Assembly (NCBI RefSeq): GCF_900109135.1
Contig: NZ_FNYT01000005.1
Location: 1 to 64,000, forward strand
Length of the DNA stretch: 64,000 nt
DNA from: Trichococcus ilyis
GTDB taxonomy: Bacteria > Bacillota > Bacilli > Lactobacillales > Aerococcaceae
Direction: 5' to 3'
Position numbers and translations under genes: made by a program. Shown piece after piece: positions 35,305 to 44,478 of the stretch. Below the pieces are notes generated by a model. It had not been told where the DNA came from, searched no databases, and saw only the letters and a list, made by a program, of their open reading frames with translations. Numbering within the stretch: position 1 is the stretch's first letter; each line of letters opens with the position of its first letter.

Positions 35305-36417
35305 ATGGAAAAGAATAAAAGACAAAAACTCATCAACTGCGCCGTTATCGGCGTCATCATAGCGGGCATCGTCGCACTAGTTCTGCTCACAAAGAGCGGA
35401 AAGATCGAGCGGGTGGCTTTTGGCGAAGAAACGAACACGGAAGCCAGCCTCGGCTCGTTGGAGGACCTGAAGGAAGGTCTGGCCGCCTATCCGGAATTGC
35501 ACAAAGCCGTCTTCGAGGAGGCTGGTGTCGAACCCGGCGAGAATGCCTTCATCATCCCCGGAATGGAGACGACCTTGACGCTCCATCACGACCACGAAGA
35601 AGCGGACATCTGCACAACGATGACACCGCAAGGCTTGGCGGTGAATGCGGATTACCTGTTCCTGTCCGCTTACTGCCAAACAAAAGAACACAATTCGGTC
35701 GTCTATGTACTGGATAAAAAGAGCGGCTCCTTCATCAAGGAAATCGTGCTGGACGGCATCCCGCATGCTGGCGGGCTCGCCTACGACAACAACCACGACC
35801 TGCTCTGGGTCACCTCGGAAAAAGGCGACACCGCGCAAGTCATCACCCTGGCGCTGGCCGACATCGAAGCTTATGATTTCATGGCAGCATCCGAGCCGAT
35901 CCGCTACGCCGACAGCATCGACCTGCCGGACATCAAGCGCGCTTCCACGATCACGGTCCACGGAAATGACCTCTATGCGGCTTATTTCAATGACAACGGG
36001 GCCAGCGTTATGCACCGTTACGCAATCTCCACAAAGGAAAATGCGGATGGCAAGGAAGTCCGCACGCTCGATACCGGGAAAAGCACCGAAGAAGCCTATC
36101 CCGACGACGTCGACAAAATCGGCAGAGAAATCCAAGGTTTGGCTTTCCATCAGGAAAAACTGATGCTGTCCCGCTCCGCCGGCCGCGAAGACGATTCGAC
36201 CCTGCTTTCTTTTGACCGTCTGCAGGAAACCGAGAATTTCACGGACAAGAACGCCAGCACCGAAATCGCCCTGCCTGCCTATCTGGAACAGATCGCGGTG
36301 GACGGAAAGCAGCTCTATATCCTCTTCGAATCGGGCGCCTATCCTTACCGCGACCATGGCAATCCGAGCATCGACCGCGTTCTGCGGGTGGAAATCGACA
36401 CGCTGTTCTCGGAATGA
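35305..36417 (+). CDS. Membrane-anchored extracellular beta-propeller-like protein
   Basis: The 370-residue protein has an N-terminal anchor (LINCAVIGVIIAGIVALVLL) and an outside domain whose repeated beta segments (LAVNADYLFLSAY, GGLAYDNNHDLLWVTSEKGD, STITVHGNDLYAAYF, LEQIAVDGKQLYILFESG) suggest a beta-propeller. No enzyme motif is visible; it may bind a ligand or partner. It is 101 bp downstream of the permease on the same strand and may be co-expressed with the exporter. AAAGGGAT ribosome site. Confidence 0.7.
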   Translation: MEKNKRQKLINCAVIGVIIAGIVALVLLTKSGKIERVAFGEETNTEASLGSLEDLKEGLAAYPELHKAVFEEAGVEPGENAFIIPGMETTLTLHHDHEEADICTTMTPQGLAVNADYLFLSAYCQTKEHNSVVYVLDKKSGSFIKEIVLDGIPHAGGLAYDNNHDLLWVTSEKGDTAQVITLALADIEAYDFMAASEPIRYADSIDLPDIKRASTITVHGNDLYAAYFNDNGASVMHRYAISTKENADGKEVRTLDTGKSTEEAYPDDVDKIGREIQGLAFHQEKLMLSRSAGREDDSTLLSFDRLQETENFTDKNASTEIALPAYLEQIAVDGKQLYILFESGAYPYRDHGNPSIDRVLRVEIDTLFSE

Positions 36418-36444
36418 CCTGCCGTCAGCAAAAAACAATCGGAA

Positions 36445-36493
36445 CAGCAGAAAGAAGGGGCGACTCGATCGAGTCCCCCCCTTCTTTCTGCTG
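36445..36493. terminator. Long hairpin after the propeller gene
   Basis: CAGCAGAAAGAAGGGG pairs with CCCCTTCTTTCTGCTG and the stem continues inside as GACTCGATCGAGTC. The T-run is weak on the plus strand and better on the minus strand (GTTTTTTGC at 36430-36437). Confidence 0.7.
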
Positions 36494-36540
36494 TTTGCAT
36501 TCTGTCGCCTGCCGGAGCAGACTGGTGGAAACCGTGCGCA

Positions 36541-36670
36541 ACTCCGGTCAGGCGGGCGCTCACCGGAGGACAAAGGTGACATCCTGCCGCTTCTCCGGCG
36601 AAGCCTGCCTCATCGGAGAACGCAAAATAAATGTTGGCTGAACTCCGGCAAGCCTCCGTTCACCGGAGGA
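36541..36670. repeat. Three-hairpin intergenic repeat, copy 2
   Basis: Hairpins at 36541-36570, 36591-36620 and 36641-36670 have arms CTCCGG and CCGGAG with a strict 50-bp period. The third hairpin and its left flank closely match the third hairpin of copy 4 near 55526-55567. Lies between convergent genes. Confidence 0.75.
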
Positions 36671-36707
36671 GAGCAACGAAATCCACGCCGGCTAAAGAGC
36701 AGGCCGG

Positions 36708-37640
36708 TCAGTCCAGCTGATCGGTCAGCGCGATGCGGTGGTCCCCCTTCAGCAGTTCCCGCACAATCTCCATGTAGCGTTTGGAGATCGCGCTGAGCGG
36801 CCGCACTTTCGAATAGATGAAGCCGATCGTGTTTCTTTGATCGACATCCATCGGCACAACGACGATATGATCCTGCGTGCTCGATTTCAGCAGCCCGGAA
36901 CCGACCAGATATCCGTTCGTCACGGACAGCAGATTCAATACGGTCGCGCGGTCGCTTGCGCTGATCCGCTGGGCATTCTGATCGACTTGGACCGACTCCT
37001 CCATCAGCTGCAGCGTGCTGTTTTTGCTTTGATCGAACGAAATGACAGGATAAGGATGGAGATCTTCCTGCGCTATTTTCGTTTTCTTCGCCAACGGGTG
37101 CGACTCGCTGAGGAAGACATGCGGCTGGAAGGCGATCAGCGGATCGAATTTCAGATCGAACGCCTCGAGATGCTGCTTGATGACCTTGCCGTTGAAGTCG
37201 TTCAGGTAAATGAAACCGACCTCGCTGACGGCATCCCGCACGTCCTCCATCACTTTCGAGGTGCTCGTCTCCAGGAAGCGGAAATTGAGCGACTCGTCTT
37301 TCTTTTCCGACACCAGCCGGGCGAAACCTTCCGAAGCAAAATCGTAATGCTGGCTGGAAACGGAAAACAGTCTCCGGTTTTCGGTCGCATACAGATAGCG
37401 GTAATCCAGTTGGTCCGCTTGGGCCACGATCTGATCGGCGAACTCCAAAAGCATGGCCCCTTCTTTGGTTATTTCGATCCCTTTTTTGGAACGTTCGAAA
37501 ATCTGGATGCCGTATTCTTCCTCCAGGTCCTTGATGCTTGACGACAGGCTGGACTGCGCCATATATAATTGCCTTGCGGCCTCACGAAAAGTGCCGTATT
37601 TCGCCACGGTTATGACATATCGCAATTGTTGCAGATTCAT
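36708..37640 (-). CDS. LysR family regulator, paralogue of the metF-linked one
   Basis: The 310-residue protein has the winged helix MNLQQLRYVITVAKYGTFRE with QSSLSSSIKDLEEEYG, and a ligand domain with SSQHYDFASEGF and SDRATVLNL. It belongs to the same CmbR/CysB-like branch as the protein at 10031-10942, whose members respond to sulphur metabolites. A strong AGGAGG precedes the ATG at 37640. Upstream are a terminator and a Met/Cys-rich mini-ORF with a consensus promoter, which may control its expression. Confidence 0.82.
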   Translation of the reverse strand: MNLQQLRYVITVAKYGTFREAARQLYMAQSSLSSSIKDLEEEYGIQIFERSKKGIEITKEGAMLLEFADQIVAQADQLDYRYLYATENRRLFSVSSQHYDFASEGFARLVSEKKDESLNFRFLETSTSKVMEDVRDAVSEVGFIYLNDFNGKVIKQHLEAFDLKFDPLIAFQPHVFLSESHPLAKKTKIAQEDLHPYPVISFDQSKNSTLQLMEESVQVDQNAQRISASDRATVLNLLSVTNGYLVGSGLLKSSTQDHIVVVPMDVDQRNTIGFIYSKVRPLSAISKRYMEIVRELLKGDHRIALTDQLD

Positions 37641-37690
37641 ATAATTTTTCCTCCTCGTTCCCATTGACGATGGATCCCCATCATTTCCAC

Positions 37691-37727
37691 AAAAAAGTGC
37701 ATGCGCGTCAACAAAACACACATGCAC
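37691..37727 (-). terminator. Terminator or attenuator between the mini-ORF and the LysR gene
   Basis: On the minus strand GTGCATG and CATGCAC form a 7-bp stem with a 17-nt loop, followed directly by six T residues. It begins 18 bp after the mini-ORF stop and ends 50 bp before the LysR start, so it would either end the mini-ORF message or attenuate the LysR gene. Confidence 0.6.
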
Positions 37728-37744
37728 GAATATTCTTCATCATT

Positions 37745-37900
37745 TCAGCGCTTCATTCGGAGGCGTGGACACGGATGGGCAAATTGCCCCTGACTCCCTC
37801 TACAGAGCGGCCAAGCGCATCCGGTTGCGTAAACAAAAGATGATAAGAATAGACCTGCATGTTTCTTGCATCCGCACATACAACACATCATCATCTGCAT
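37745..37900 (-). CDS. Met/Cys-rich 51-residue peptide, possible leader
   Basis: From the ATG at 37900 the product starts MQMMMCCMCGCKKHAG and contains seven cysteines in 51 residues; nine of the first eleven residues are Met or Cys. The ribosome site AAGGGGAGG lies 7 bp upstream, and a near-perfect promoter precedes it. It has no recognised family. Two readings fit: a sulphur amino acid-sensing leader peptide for the LysR gene, or a small metal-binding protein (C-C-x-C-x-C plus His). The frame stays open upstream to 37966 but that part overlaps the promoter. Confidence 0.55.
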   Translation of the reverse strand: MQMMMCCMCGCKKHAGLFLSSFVYATGCAWPLCRGSQGQFAHPCPRLRMKR

Positions 37901-37937
37901 GGTTCCGCCTCCCCTTCCGTTCTCATCGCTTTCTAAT

Positions 37938-37966
37938 AAGATAGCTATTTTCTTGGCTCCTGTCAA
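37938..37966 (-). promoter_or_regulatory. Consensus promoter of the mini-ORF and LysR gene
   Basis: Minus-strand TTGACA (37961-37966), 17-bp spacer, TATCTT (37938-37943). It lies about 38 bp before the mini-ORF start codon. Confidence 0.8.
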
Positions 37967-37986
37967 TCATTTTCACTTTTTTGGCT

Positions 37987-40440
37987 TCAGATGAATTTTC
38001 CGGTCACCGAATCCACGTCGTTGCGGATGTCGGCGGGTGTCCCTTCCGCAATGACACGACCGCCGGCATCCCCGCCCCCAGGCCCGAGATCGATGATCCA
38101 ATCAGCCTCAGCGATGACTTGCGGATTATGTTCCACAATGACCACAGTGCTGCCGGAATCGACCATCCGCTCCAATAATGCCAGGAATTTTTCCACATCG
38201 AGCGGATGCAGACCGATAGTGGGCTCGTCGATCAGGTACAGGTTCTTTTTCCCCTTGTTTTCAAGTAATTCTGTGGCCAACTTGAGCCGCTGCGCTTCGC
38301 CGCCGGACAAGGTCGTTGTCGTCTGGCCGAGCTCGAGGTAGCCGAGGCCGACATCCTTCAGGAGCCTCAAAATGGTGCTTATTTTGGGCGAATCGGCAAA
38401 CAGTTCCGCGCCTTCCTCCACCGACAATCCCAACACGGCGTTGATCGAATGGCCGCGGTAGGTCACTGACAGCACCTCATCCTTGAAGCGTTTGCCGGAA
38501 CAGACGGGACAAGGGACTTCCTGATCCTCAAAAAACAGCAGATTGGTCGTGATGACGCCTAAACCTTCGCAATGATCGCAGCGTCCCCCTTTCGCATTGA
38601 AGGAAAAGTGATTGGCGGTCAGGCCCTTTTCGATGGCTGTCGGCTGTCGGCCGAAGATTTTCCGGATTTCCGTATAGGCAGCCGAATAGGTCGCGACATT
38701 TGAGCGTTTCATCCGGGTGAGCGGCGCCTGTTCCACGACGACGATCCGATCGAATGATTTGGTCCCGTTCACCTGGTTCGTTTTAATGGAGCCGGCAGTG
38801 TCGCCCTTGGCCAATACATCGAACACGAGCGTTGACTTCCCGGACCCCGATATGCCGGTGACACAGATAAGGCAGCCGCTGGGGAAACGGACCGAGATAT
38901 GCTTGAGGTTATGTTTGTCCGCCCGTTTCACTTCGATGAAGTCGCCGGACCCTTTACGGAAAAGCGTGCGTGGCGCCGCTTTCCGGTTCAGGTAGGCGCC
39001 GGTGACGGACCGGGATTGTTTCTTGAGTTGCTCGAGCGTCCCCGATCCGATGATTTCGCCCCCGTATTTCCCCGCTCCCGGACCGATATCGATCAGATAG
39101 TTCGCGGCCGCCATAACGGCTGTGTCATGTTCGATGACGAGCAGCGTATTGCCTTTATCCCGCAAAGACCGCAGAATGGTCAGGAGCCCTTCGGTGTCTT
39201 GTGGATGCAGACTGATCGTCGGTTCATCCAGGATGTAGATGACGCCCGTGAGGTCCGAATCCAGCACAGCGGCCAAACGCAGCCGCTGCCCTTCTCCACC
39301 CGACAGTGTCATCGTCTGCCTGTCCAACGAGAGATAGCCCAATCCCAGCTTCAGTATTCTTTTCAGCTTGGTTTTAAGATCTGTCACGTAGACACCCGCC
39401 AACAGTCGCTCGTTGTGTTGCAGCCTAGCTTCGAGGCTGCTGACCCAATCCGTAAGTCCAATCAACGCTTTCCCGGACAGTTCCGGCAAACGCGTCCCTT
39501 TCACCGTGACGCTCCGGCTCAGCTTGTTCAGTCTTTCGCCATGGCATTCGGGACATCTGGCCGATTCAAAATAGTTTTCCTGGAGTTTGGAGTTGCCTTT
39601 TTTGTCTGCCATTCTGCGCCATAGGTTCGGCAAAACCCCTTCGAACTTCCCTTCCGCAAGCGTTCGCGGCTCCGGCACAGCCGGGAACAGCCGACGGACA
39701 GCTTCACTTTCGGTCCCCTCCAGCAACAGCACGCGCTGCGCCGGCGTAAAGTCTTTTACCGGTGTATTTGATTTCAGCGGAATCCCGTAATGGTCGCAGG
39801 CGGCAACCAAAGCCTCCAGCTGATAATCCCGGTAGCGGCCTTCCCAGAAGGCGACCGCGCCCTCCTCAAGCGATAGTTTTTCATCGAGCACTTTCTCTTC
39901 AACAACCGTCAGCACCTCGCCCAATCCTTGGCAGGTTGCGCAGGCGCCTTCGCGGGTGTTGTAGGAAAAATGGCTGCGGGTCAATTTTTCCATCCGGTGA
40001 GCGCAGTGTGGGCAGTACTGGAACACCTTGAAATCATCAGCGCTCCTTTCGGTTTCTTCGCGGCAATCGGCCGAGTCGATCACCTTCCCGCAATTGGGGC
40101 AGCTTCTGGTGCTCAGCTTCTCGAACAGCATCCGCAGATCGGTGTAGATGTCTGTGACCGTTCCGACCGTCGAACGCGGATTTTTGTTGGAGACCGGTTG
40201 CTTGATTTGGATGGCGGGAGACACGTTGCGGATCGCCTCGATGTCCGGTTTGCGGATCCCTTGGTAGCCGATCGCCTCCAGGTATTGGCGTTGGCATTCC
40301 TGATATAGCACATCTATCGCCAGCGTCGTTTTCCCCGAACCGGACACCCCCGTAAGCACAATCCATTTGCTCCGGGGCAAATCCACGCTGATGTTCTTCA
40401 GATTTCCTTCCTTAGCGCCGATGATGCTGATGTAGTCCAT
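37987..40440 (-). CDS. UvrA-like ATPase (UvrA2-type paralogue)
   Basis: The 817-residue protein has two ABC domains with Walker A GVSGSGKTT and GISGSGKST, two signatures (TMTLSGGEGQRLRLA and TTTLSGGEAQRLKLA) and zinc-finger cysteines (CPNCGK and CPHCAHR, then CDHCEGLG and CPVCSGKRF). Genuine UvrA has about 940 residues with a larger UvrB-binding insertion; the shorter size points to a UvrA2-type paralogue linked in other bacteria to tolerance of DNA-binding drugs. The start at 40440 has GGGGAG upstream; the longer frame is rejected. Confidence 0.83.
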   Translation of the reverse strand: MDYISIIGAKEGNLKNISVDLPRSKWIVLTGVSGSGKTTLAIDVLYQECQRQYLEAIGYQGIRKPDIEAIRNVSPAIQIKQPVSNKNPRSTVGTVTDIYTDLRMLFEKLSTRSCPNCGKVIDSADCREETERSADDFKVFQYCPHCAHRMEKLTRSHFSYNTREGACATCQGLGEVLTVVEEKVLDEKLSLEEGAVAFWEGRYRDYQLEALVAACDHYGIPLKSNTPVKDFTPAQRVLLLEGTESEAVRRLFPAVPEPRTLAEGKFEGVLPNLWRRMADKKGNSKLQENYFESARCPECHGERLNKLSRSVTVKGTRLPELSGKALIGLTDWVSSLEARLQHNERLLAGVYVTDLKTKLKRILKLGLGYLSLDRQTMTLSGGEGQRLRLAAVLDSDLTGVIYILDEPTISLHPQDTEGLLTILRSLRDKGNTLLVIEHDTAVMAAANYLIDIGPGAGKYGGEIIGSGTLEQLKKQSRSVTGAYLNRKAAPRTLFRKGSGDFIEVKRADKHNLKHISVRFPSGCLICVTGISGSGKSTLVFDVLAKGDTAGSIKTNQVNGTKSFDRIVVVEQAPLTRMKRSNVATYSAAYTEIRKIFGRQPTAIEKGLTANHFSFNAKGGRCDHCEGLGVITTNLLFFEDQEVPCPVCSGKRFKDEVLSVTYRGHSINAVLGLSVEEGAELFADSPKISTILRLLKDVGLGYLELGQTTTTLSGGEAQRLKLATELLENKGKKNLYLIDEPTIGLHPLDVEKFLALLERMVDSGSTVVIVEHNPQVIAEADWIIDLGPGGGDAGGRVIAEGTPADIRNDVDSVTGKFI

Positions 40441-40534
40441 GATGCTCCCCGCTTCCGTTTTGATTCTTCTGCCCCAATTATATGCCACTTGCTGCGTTTT
40501 TGTCTTGATTATAGGGGCTGGATGCGCTGTTTTC

Positions 40535-40543
40535 TGTTATACT
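40535..40543 (+). promoter_or_regulatory. Extended -10 promoter of the pseudouridine synthase gene
   Basis: TGTTATACT, an extended -10 element about 56 bp before the ATG at 40599. Confidence 0.5.
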
Positions 40544-40598
40544 GCAGAGGAGACGACCGCGATGTTCAGGCGGTCAAACAGAGTCAGGAGCGAAATTC

Positions 40599-41558
40599 AT
40601 GAAAAAAACAAACCAAAAACAGCCCATCAAAAACAAACGCAAGCCGCTCGAAAAAGCGGCACAAGCCCAAAAGAGCCAGTCCGCCAAAGGGGTTACCCAA
40701 TACCCCGTGACCGAGCCGATCGAGCTGCTGCCCTTTTTGCTGCAGATCCTCAGCAAGCAGAGCCGCAATTCCGTCAAGTCGATCCTTACCCGCGGACAAG
40801 TCACGGTCGACGGCAAGGCCATCACCAAACACAATCATCCCCTGGAACCAGGACAGTCCGTCGGCATTCTGGCAAACAAGGAAGCGCTCAAAAAAACGTC
40901 CCTTTCCGGCCTAAAGATTCTGTTCGAGGACGAATCCATCATCGTGATCAATAAGGATGCCGGCTTGCTGTCGATGGCAACCGACGATCCAAAGGAACCG
41001 ACCGCTTACCGCCAATTGAGCCAATACGTCAAAGAGGAAAACCGCGCGAATCGGATCTTCGTCGTGCATCGCCTGGACCGGGATACGTCCGGCGTCATGC
41101 TCTTCGCGAAAACCGAAGAACTGAAAGAGACGTTGCAAAATGATTGGAAAAACATCGTTAAGGAACGCATCTATACTGCCCTGGTCGAAGGCGAGATCAA
41201 GAAGGATGCGGGCACCATCTCCTCGTGGCTGACCGAGAGCAAAGCCATGAAAGTCCATTCCAGCCCGAAAGACAACGGCGGCAAGCATGCCGTGACCCAT
41301 TACCGGAAGGTCAGGGGGAACCGGGATTATACGCTGCTGGAAGTAGAACTGGAGACCGGACGGAAGAACCAGATCCGCGTCCACATGGAGTCCTTGGGCC
41401 ACCCAGTCGCCGGGGACAAGAAATACGGTGCCCGCACCAATCCGATGAAACGTTTGGGACTGCACGCTTCCACCCTCGCCTTCATCCATCCCGTGACCGG
41501 TGAACTCGTCCGCTTCAGCGCGCCCGTTCCGAAAAGCTTTTTGCTGTATTCGAAATGA
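40599..41558 (+). CDS. RluA family pseudouridine synthase
   Basis: The 319-residue protein has a lysine-rich N-terminus, an S4 RNA-binding domain (about 58-92, with SVKSILTRGQVTVDGKAI) and the RluA catalytic motif HRLDRDTSG with Asp160. It isomerises uridines in rRNA or tRNA; the target cannot be read from sequence. RluA family members of Firmicutes of this kind are usually called YlyB/YjbO/RluD-like. AGGAGCG ribosome site. Confidence 0.88.
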   Translation: MKKTNQKQPIKNKRKPLEKAAQAQKSQSAKGVTQYPVTEPIELLPFLLQILSKQSRNSVKSILTRGQVTVDGKAITKHNHPLEPGQSVGILANKEALKKTSLSGLKILFEDESIIVINKDAGLLSMATDDPKEPTAYRQLSQYVKEENRANRIFVVHRLDRDTSGVMLFAKTEELKETLQNDWKNIVKERIYTALVEGEIKKDAGTISSWLTESKAMKVHSSPKDNGGKHAVTHYRKVRGNRDYTLLEVELETGRKNQIRVHMESLGHPVAGDKKYGARTNPMKRLGLHASTLAFIHPVTGELVRFSAPVPKSFLLYSK

Positions 41559-41559
41559 C

Positions 41560-41601
41560 AAAAAACATGATTCCCCATTTTGCGGAGAATCATGTTTTTT
41601 T
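41560..41601. terminator. Bidirectional terminator between the pseudouridine synthase and GT2 genes
   Basis: AAAAAACATGATTC and GAATCATGTTTTTT form a 14-bp stem; inside CC/GG pairs extend it. The two genes converge here. Confidence 0.88.
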
Positions 41602-41612
41602 GTTTTGATTCA

Positions 41613-44477
41613 TTATGGGCTCGGCACATCGGCGAGGTCCGGTTTGACGGCGAAGCCTTTGCGTTCCATTTTCCCCCAGCCCTTGGGTTTCTTGAGTGAG
41701 TTCACATATCCCGTCACCCGCCAAAAGCTGATCAATTGGCGGAGTCCGAAATTCTCGATGAAGGCATAGAAGACCAATACGGCCAGTTCTTTGAAAGTGA
41801 AGTAATCCGATTCCTTTTCCGCCAGATACAACGAGGAAACGGAAATCAGGATGCCCATCAGGATGATGGAAACGAACAGCAGGCCCGCGATTTCACGGTT
41901 CAACAAGCCGAACAGTGCGGCCAGCAGCACCATCACATATCCTTGCATTTCCACAAGCGGCCCCATCATTTCAAAAATGAAGAAGTAAGGCATCGCGATC
42001 GTCCCGGCTTTTCCGTAGCGGGGGTTGCCGATCATCTTGTTGTGGAACGTCAAAATGTCGATCAGGCCCCGGTGCCAACGGTCGCGTTGGCGTTTCAGCA
42101 CGCGGAACGTCTCCGGCACTTCCGTCCAGCAGTTGGCGTTGTAGCTGTATTTGATTTTGAATTTCTGTTTCTTCTCGAGCAGATGGCGGTTCAGGCGGAC
42201 AACCAACTCCATATCCTCGCCGACTGTATCTTTTTGGTACTCCCCGCTGCTGGTCAGGTAACCGCCGATTTCGATGATGCGGTCCCTTTTGAACAGCCCG
42301 AATGCGCCGGAAATGATCAGCAGGCAATCCAATTGCGCCCAACCCACGCGCCCGGCCATGAAGGCGCGGATGTATTCGATCATCTGCAGGCGCGCCACCC
42401 GGTTTTCCGGAATCCGCAGATCCGTCAGCATGCCTTTTTCGATGGTGCAGCCGTTGACAGGGAAAATGTTGCCGCCCAAAGCGGGGCATTCGACCTCTTC
42501 GTCCAGCATCAGCGAAGCCAACTTGAGCAGGGCGTCCGTCTCCAGCAAAGAATCCGAGTCGATTCCGCAGAAGTATTCTTTTGCCGAAAGGTTGATGCCC
42601 GTGTTCAATGAGTCAGCTTTTCCGCCGTTCTCCTTGTCGACGACCGTCAGTTTCGGCAACGTTTCGTTCCGGTAGATCCCTTTGATCGGCATCGTCCTCA
42701 GATTCCCGTTCACGGCCTGATCCACTTTTTCCAGACCAAAATATTGGATGAGCGTCTGCAATGTCTGGTCCTTTGAACCATCGTTGACGATGATCAGCTC
42801 ATAGTCAGGGTAGCGGAGGTTCATCAGCGAGTTCGCGCTTTCGATGATCGAGGCCGCCTCGTTATAGGCCGGAGCGATGATCGAAACGGAGGGCATCATC
42901 CCTTTTTTGAACAGGAAAGGCATCTTCTTCAGCTTCCAGTATTTGGCTTGTTCCCTGACCCCGAAGAAGGAGCAGACCAGCAGGAACAGATAGATGCCAT
43001 TCACCGCCATGGAATAGTAGGCCAAATAATAATTGAAGTCGATTACGTACACTTTCAGTTGCTCCAGCCAAGGCAAGGTGAACAGCAGCTCGCGGTGGCT
43101 GATGGCATAGGCGGCCGGGAAACTGAAGAACAGCACGAGTAGCAGGAAATACAGATAAAGGATGACCCGTTTGTTCTGCTTCTCTTCCCGCTTTACCGCT
43201 TCGGGCACAAAGCGCATCTGGCCGCATTTCTTCAGCAGCGTCTCATTGAGATAGGTCCGATAGGTCAGCCGGACTTCCGGACTTTTGTCGAACACGTCCT
43301 TCAGGATCGGAATCATTTCCCGCTCGATGGCAGGATCGCGGTTTTTGTTCAGGAAACTGATGATGTTGCTGTTTTTCCCCCGCAGCATGATCTCCTTGAT
43401 GATTGCCTGGAAATCTTCCTTGTTTTCCGAGGACACCTTCAGCATCATATAGTCCACGCGTTTTGAGATCAGTTCCGCCAGGCCGCTCCGGACATGCTCA
43501 TTGCTGTATTTGCGGAATTCCTCCAGCAGGATGCAGACTTGCGGCGGCCTCTGGGCGATGATTTTCCCGATCGCCTCCATCGCGGCTTCCTTATATTCAT
43601 CCTCCGCAAGCAAAGGGATCAGCACATACAGGTTTTCCGCGGAGGGGTTTTCCCCGTATGCCCGGATGGAAAGGCCGCGGATGTATGGATCCGGGTGCTC
43701 CAAATATTCCGGGCGGTCGATTTCGATGAAATAGACCTTGATCAGCACGGAAGCTGCCTTGTAACGGATAGCCTCTTCCTCATCGGGGTCCCTCGCGATG
43801 TTGCGCAGGTAGTCCTGCAGCGCAGTGACCGGGTAAGCCTCGGCGAAACCGATGATCAGTTCCTTGTATTCGCTGCGCTGGCTGTCCTTGATCTGCGAAA
43901 AGAATTCGAAAGAGGCCTTCCCATACTCATTCAGCAACGGGTGGACCTTTTCGCGGTACCACTGCGGCGCATCCAGCAGGCTGTGGGCGATGGGCGGGAT
44001 GGAGCACGGGTGTTTGATCCCCACCAAGGTGTGGATATAATAAAGTTTGGCCGAATAATGGCGTTCCTTGTACAAGGCCTCTTCGATCGCTTGGCGGGCC
44101 GTCTCTGTATTGATGACGCCCAAATATACAGCAGCTTCGATGCGGCGGTATTTCAAGCGCGAACGCAGCCGTTTCCGATAAAATGCTTCCAGATCAAATG
44201 TTTCGATGACAGCCATGAAGGCCGCTTCCTTTTCCGCATCGATCGTGATGACTTGCTTCAAATCAGTGTAGCGCTTCATGAAAAGCTTTGCGTCTTTTTT
44301 GTAAAGGATACCTTCCTTGTCCAGCAGGCCGTCGATGATGAACCGGTCCATCTCGGCCGTCATCGTTTTCAGGTCATCATGCCGCTGTTTGTTGAAGAAG
44401 ACCATCAAAATCATCCAGACGATCAGCGACGAAATGGCGAAGATAGCGAAAAGAATCGTTCTGGCGTCCATCGTCAT
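41613..44477 (-). CDS. Processive GT2 polysaccharide synthase with HEAT-like N-terminal half
   Basis: The 954-residue membrane protein has an N-terminal helix (about 7-28), a cytosolic alpha-helical region of HEAT-like repeats (about 50-430, for example the segments around IRYKAASVLIKVY and YIRGLSIRAYG), two helices (about 437-510), a GT2 domain (about 530-830) and four C-terminal helices. The catalytic set of processive synthases is complete: VNDGSKD, DSDS, ED at 754-755 and QRDRW at 797-801. No PilZ domain is seen. It should polymerise and export a beta-linked glycan. The start at 44477 follows the controller stop by 1 bp, so the two are coupled. Confidence 0.85.
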   Translation of the reverse strand: MTMDARTILFAIFAISSLIVWMILMVFFNKQRHDDLKTMTAEMDRFIIDGLLDKEGILYKKDAKLFMKRYTDLKQVITIDAEKEAAFMAVIETFDLEAFYRKRLRSRLKYRRIEAAVYLGVINTETARQAIEEALYKERHYSAKLYYIHTLVGIKHPCSIPPIAHSLLDAPQWYREKVHPLLNEYGKASFEFFSQIKDSQRSEYKELIIGFAEAYPVTALQDYLRNIARDPDEEEAIRYKAASVLIKVYFIEIDRPEYLEHPDPYIRGLSIRAYGENPSAENLYVLIPLLAEDEYKEAAMEAIGKIIAQRPPQVCILLEEFRKYSNEHVRSGLAELISKRVDYMMLKVSSENKEDFQAIIKEIMLRGKNSNIISFLNKNRDPAIEREMIPILKDVFDKSPEVRLTYRTYLNETLLKKCGQMRFVPEAVKREEKQNKRVILYLYFLLLVLFFSFPAAYAISHRELLFTLPWLEQLKVYVIDFNYYLAYYSMAVNGIYLFLLVCSFFGVREQAKYWKLKKMPFLFKKGMMPSVSIIAPAYNEAASIIESANSLMNLRYPDYELIIVNDGSKDQTLQTLIQYFGLEKVDQAVNGNLRTMPIKGIYRNETLPKLTVVDKENGGKADSLNTGINLSAKEYFCGIDSDSLLETDALLKLASLMLDEEVECPALGGNIFPVNGCTIEKGMLTDLRIPENRVARLQMIEYIRAFMAGRVGWAQLDCLLIISGAFGLFKRDRIIEIGGYLTSSGEYQKDTVGEDMELVVRLNRHLLEKKQKFKIKYSYNANCWTEVPETFRVLKRQRDRWHRGLIDILTFHNKMIGNPRYGKAGTIAMPYFFIFEMMGPLVEMQGYVMVLLAALFGLLNREIAGLLFVSIILMGILISVSSLYLAEKESDYFTFKELAVLVFYAFIENFGLRQLISFWRVTGYVNSLKKPKGWGKMERKGFAVKPDLADVPSP

Positions 44478-44478
44478 G

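Noticed and set aside
37987-40440. Housekeeping uvrA
   Set aside because: Protein is about 120 residues shorter than UvrA and not next to uvrB, so it is treated as a paralogue.
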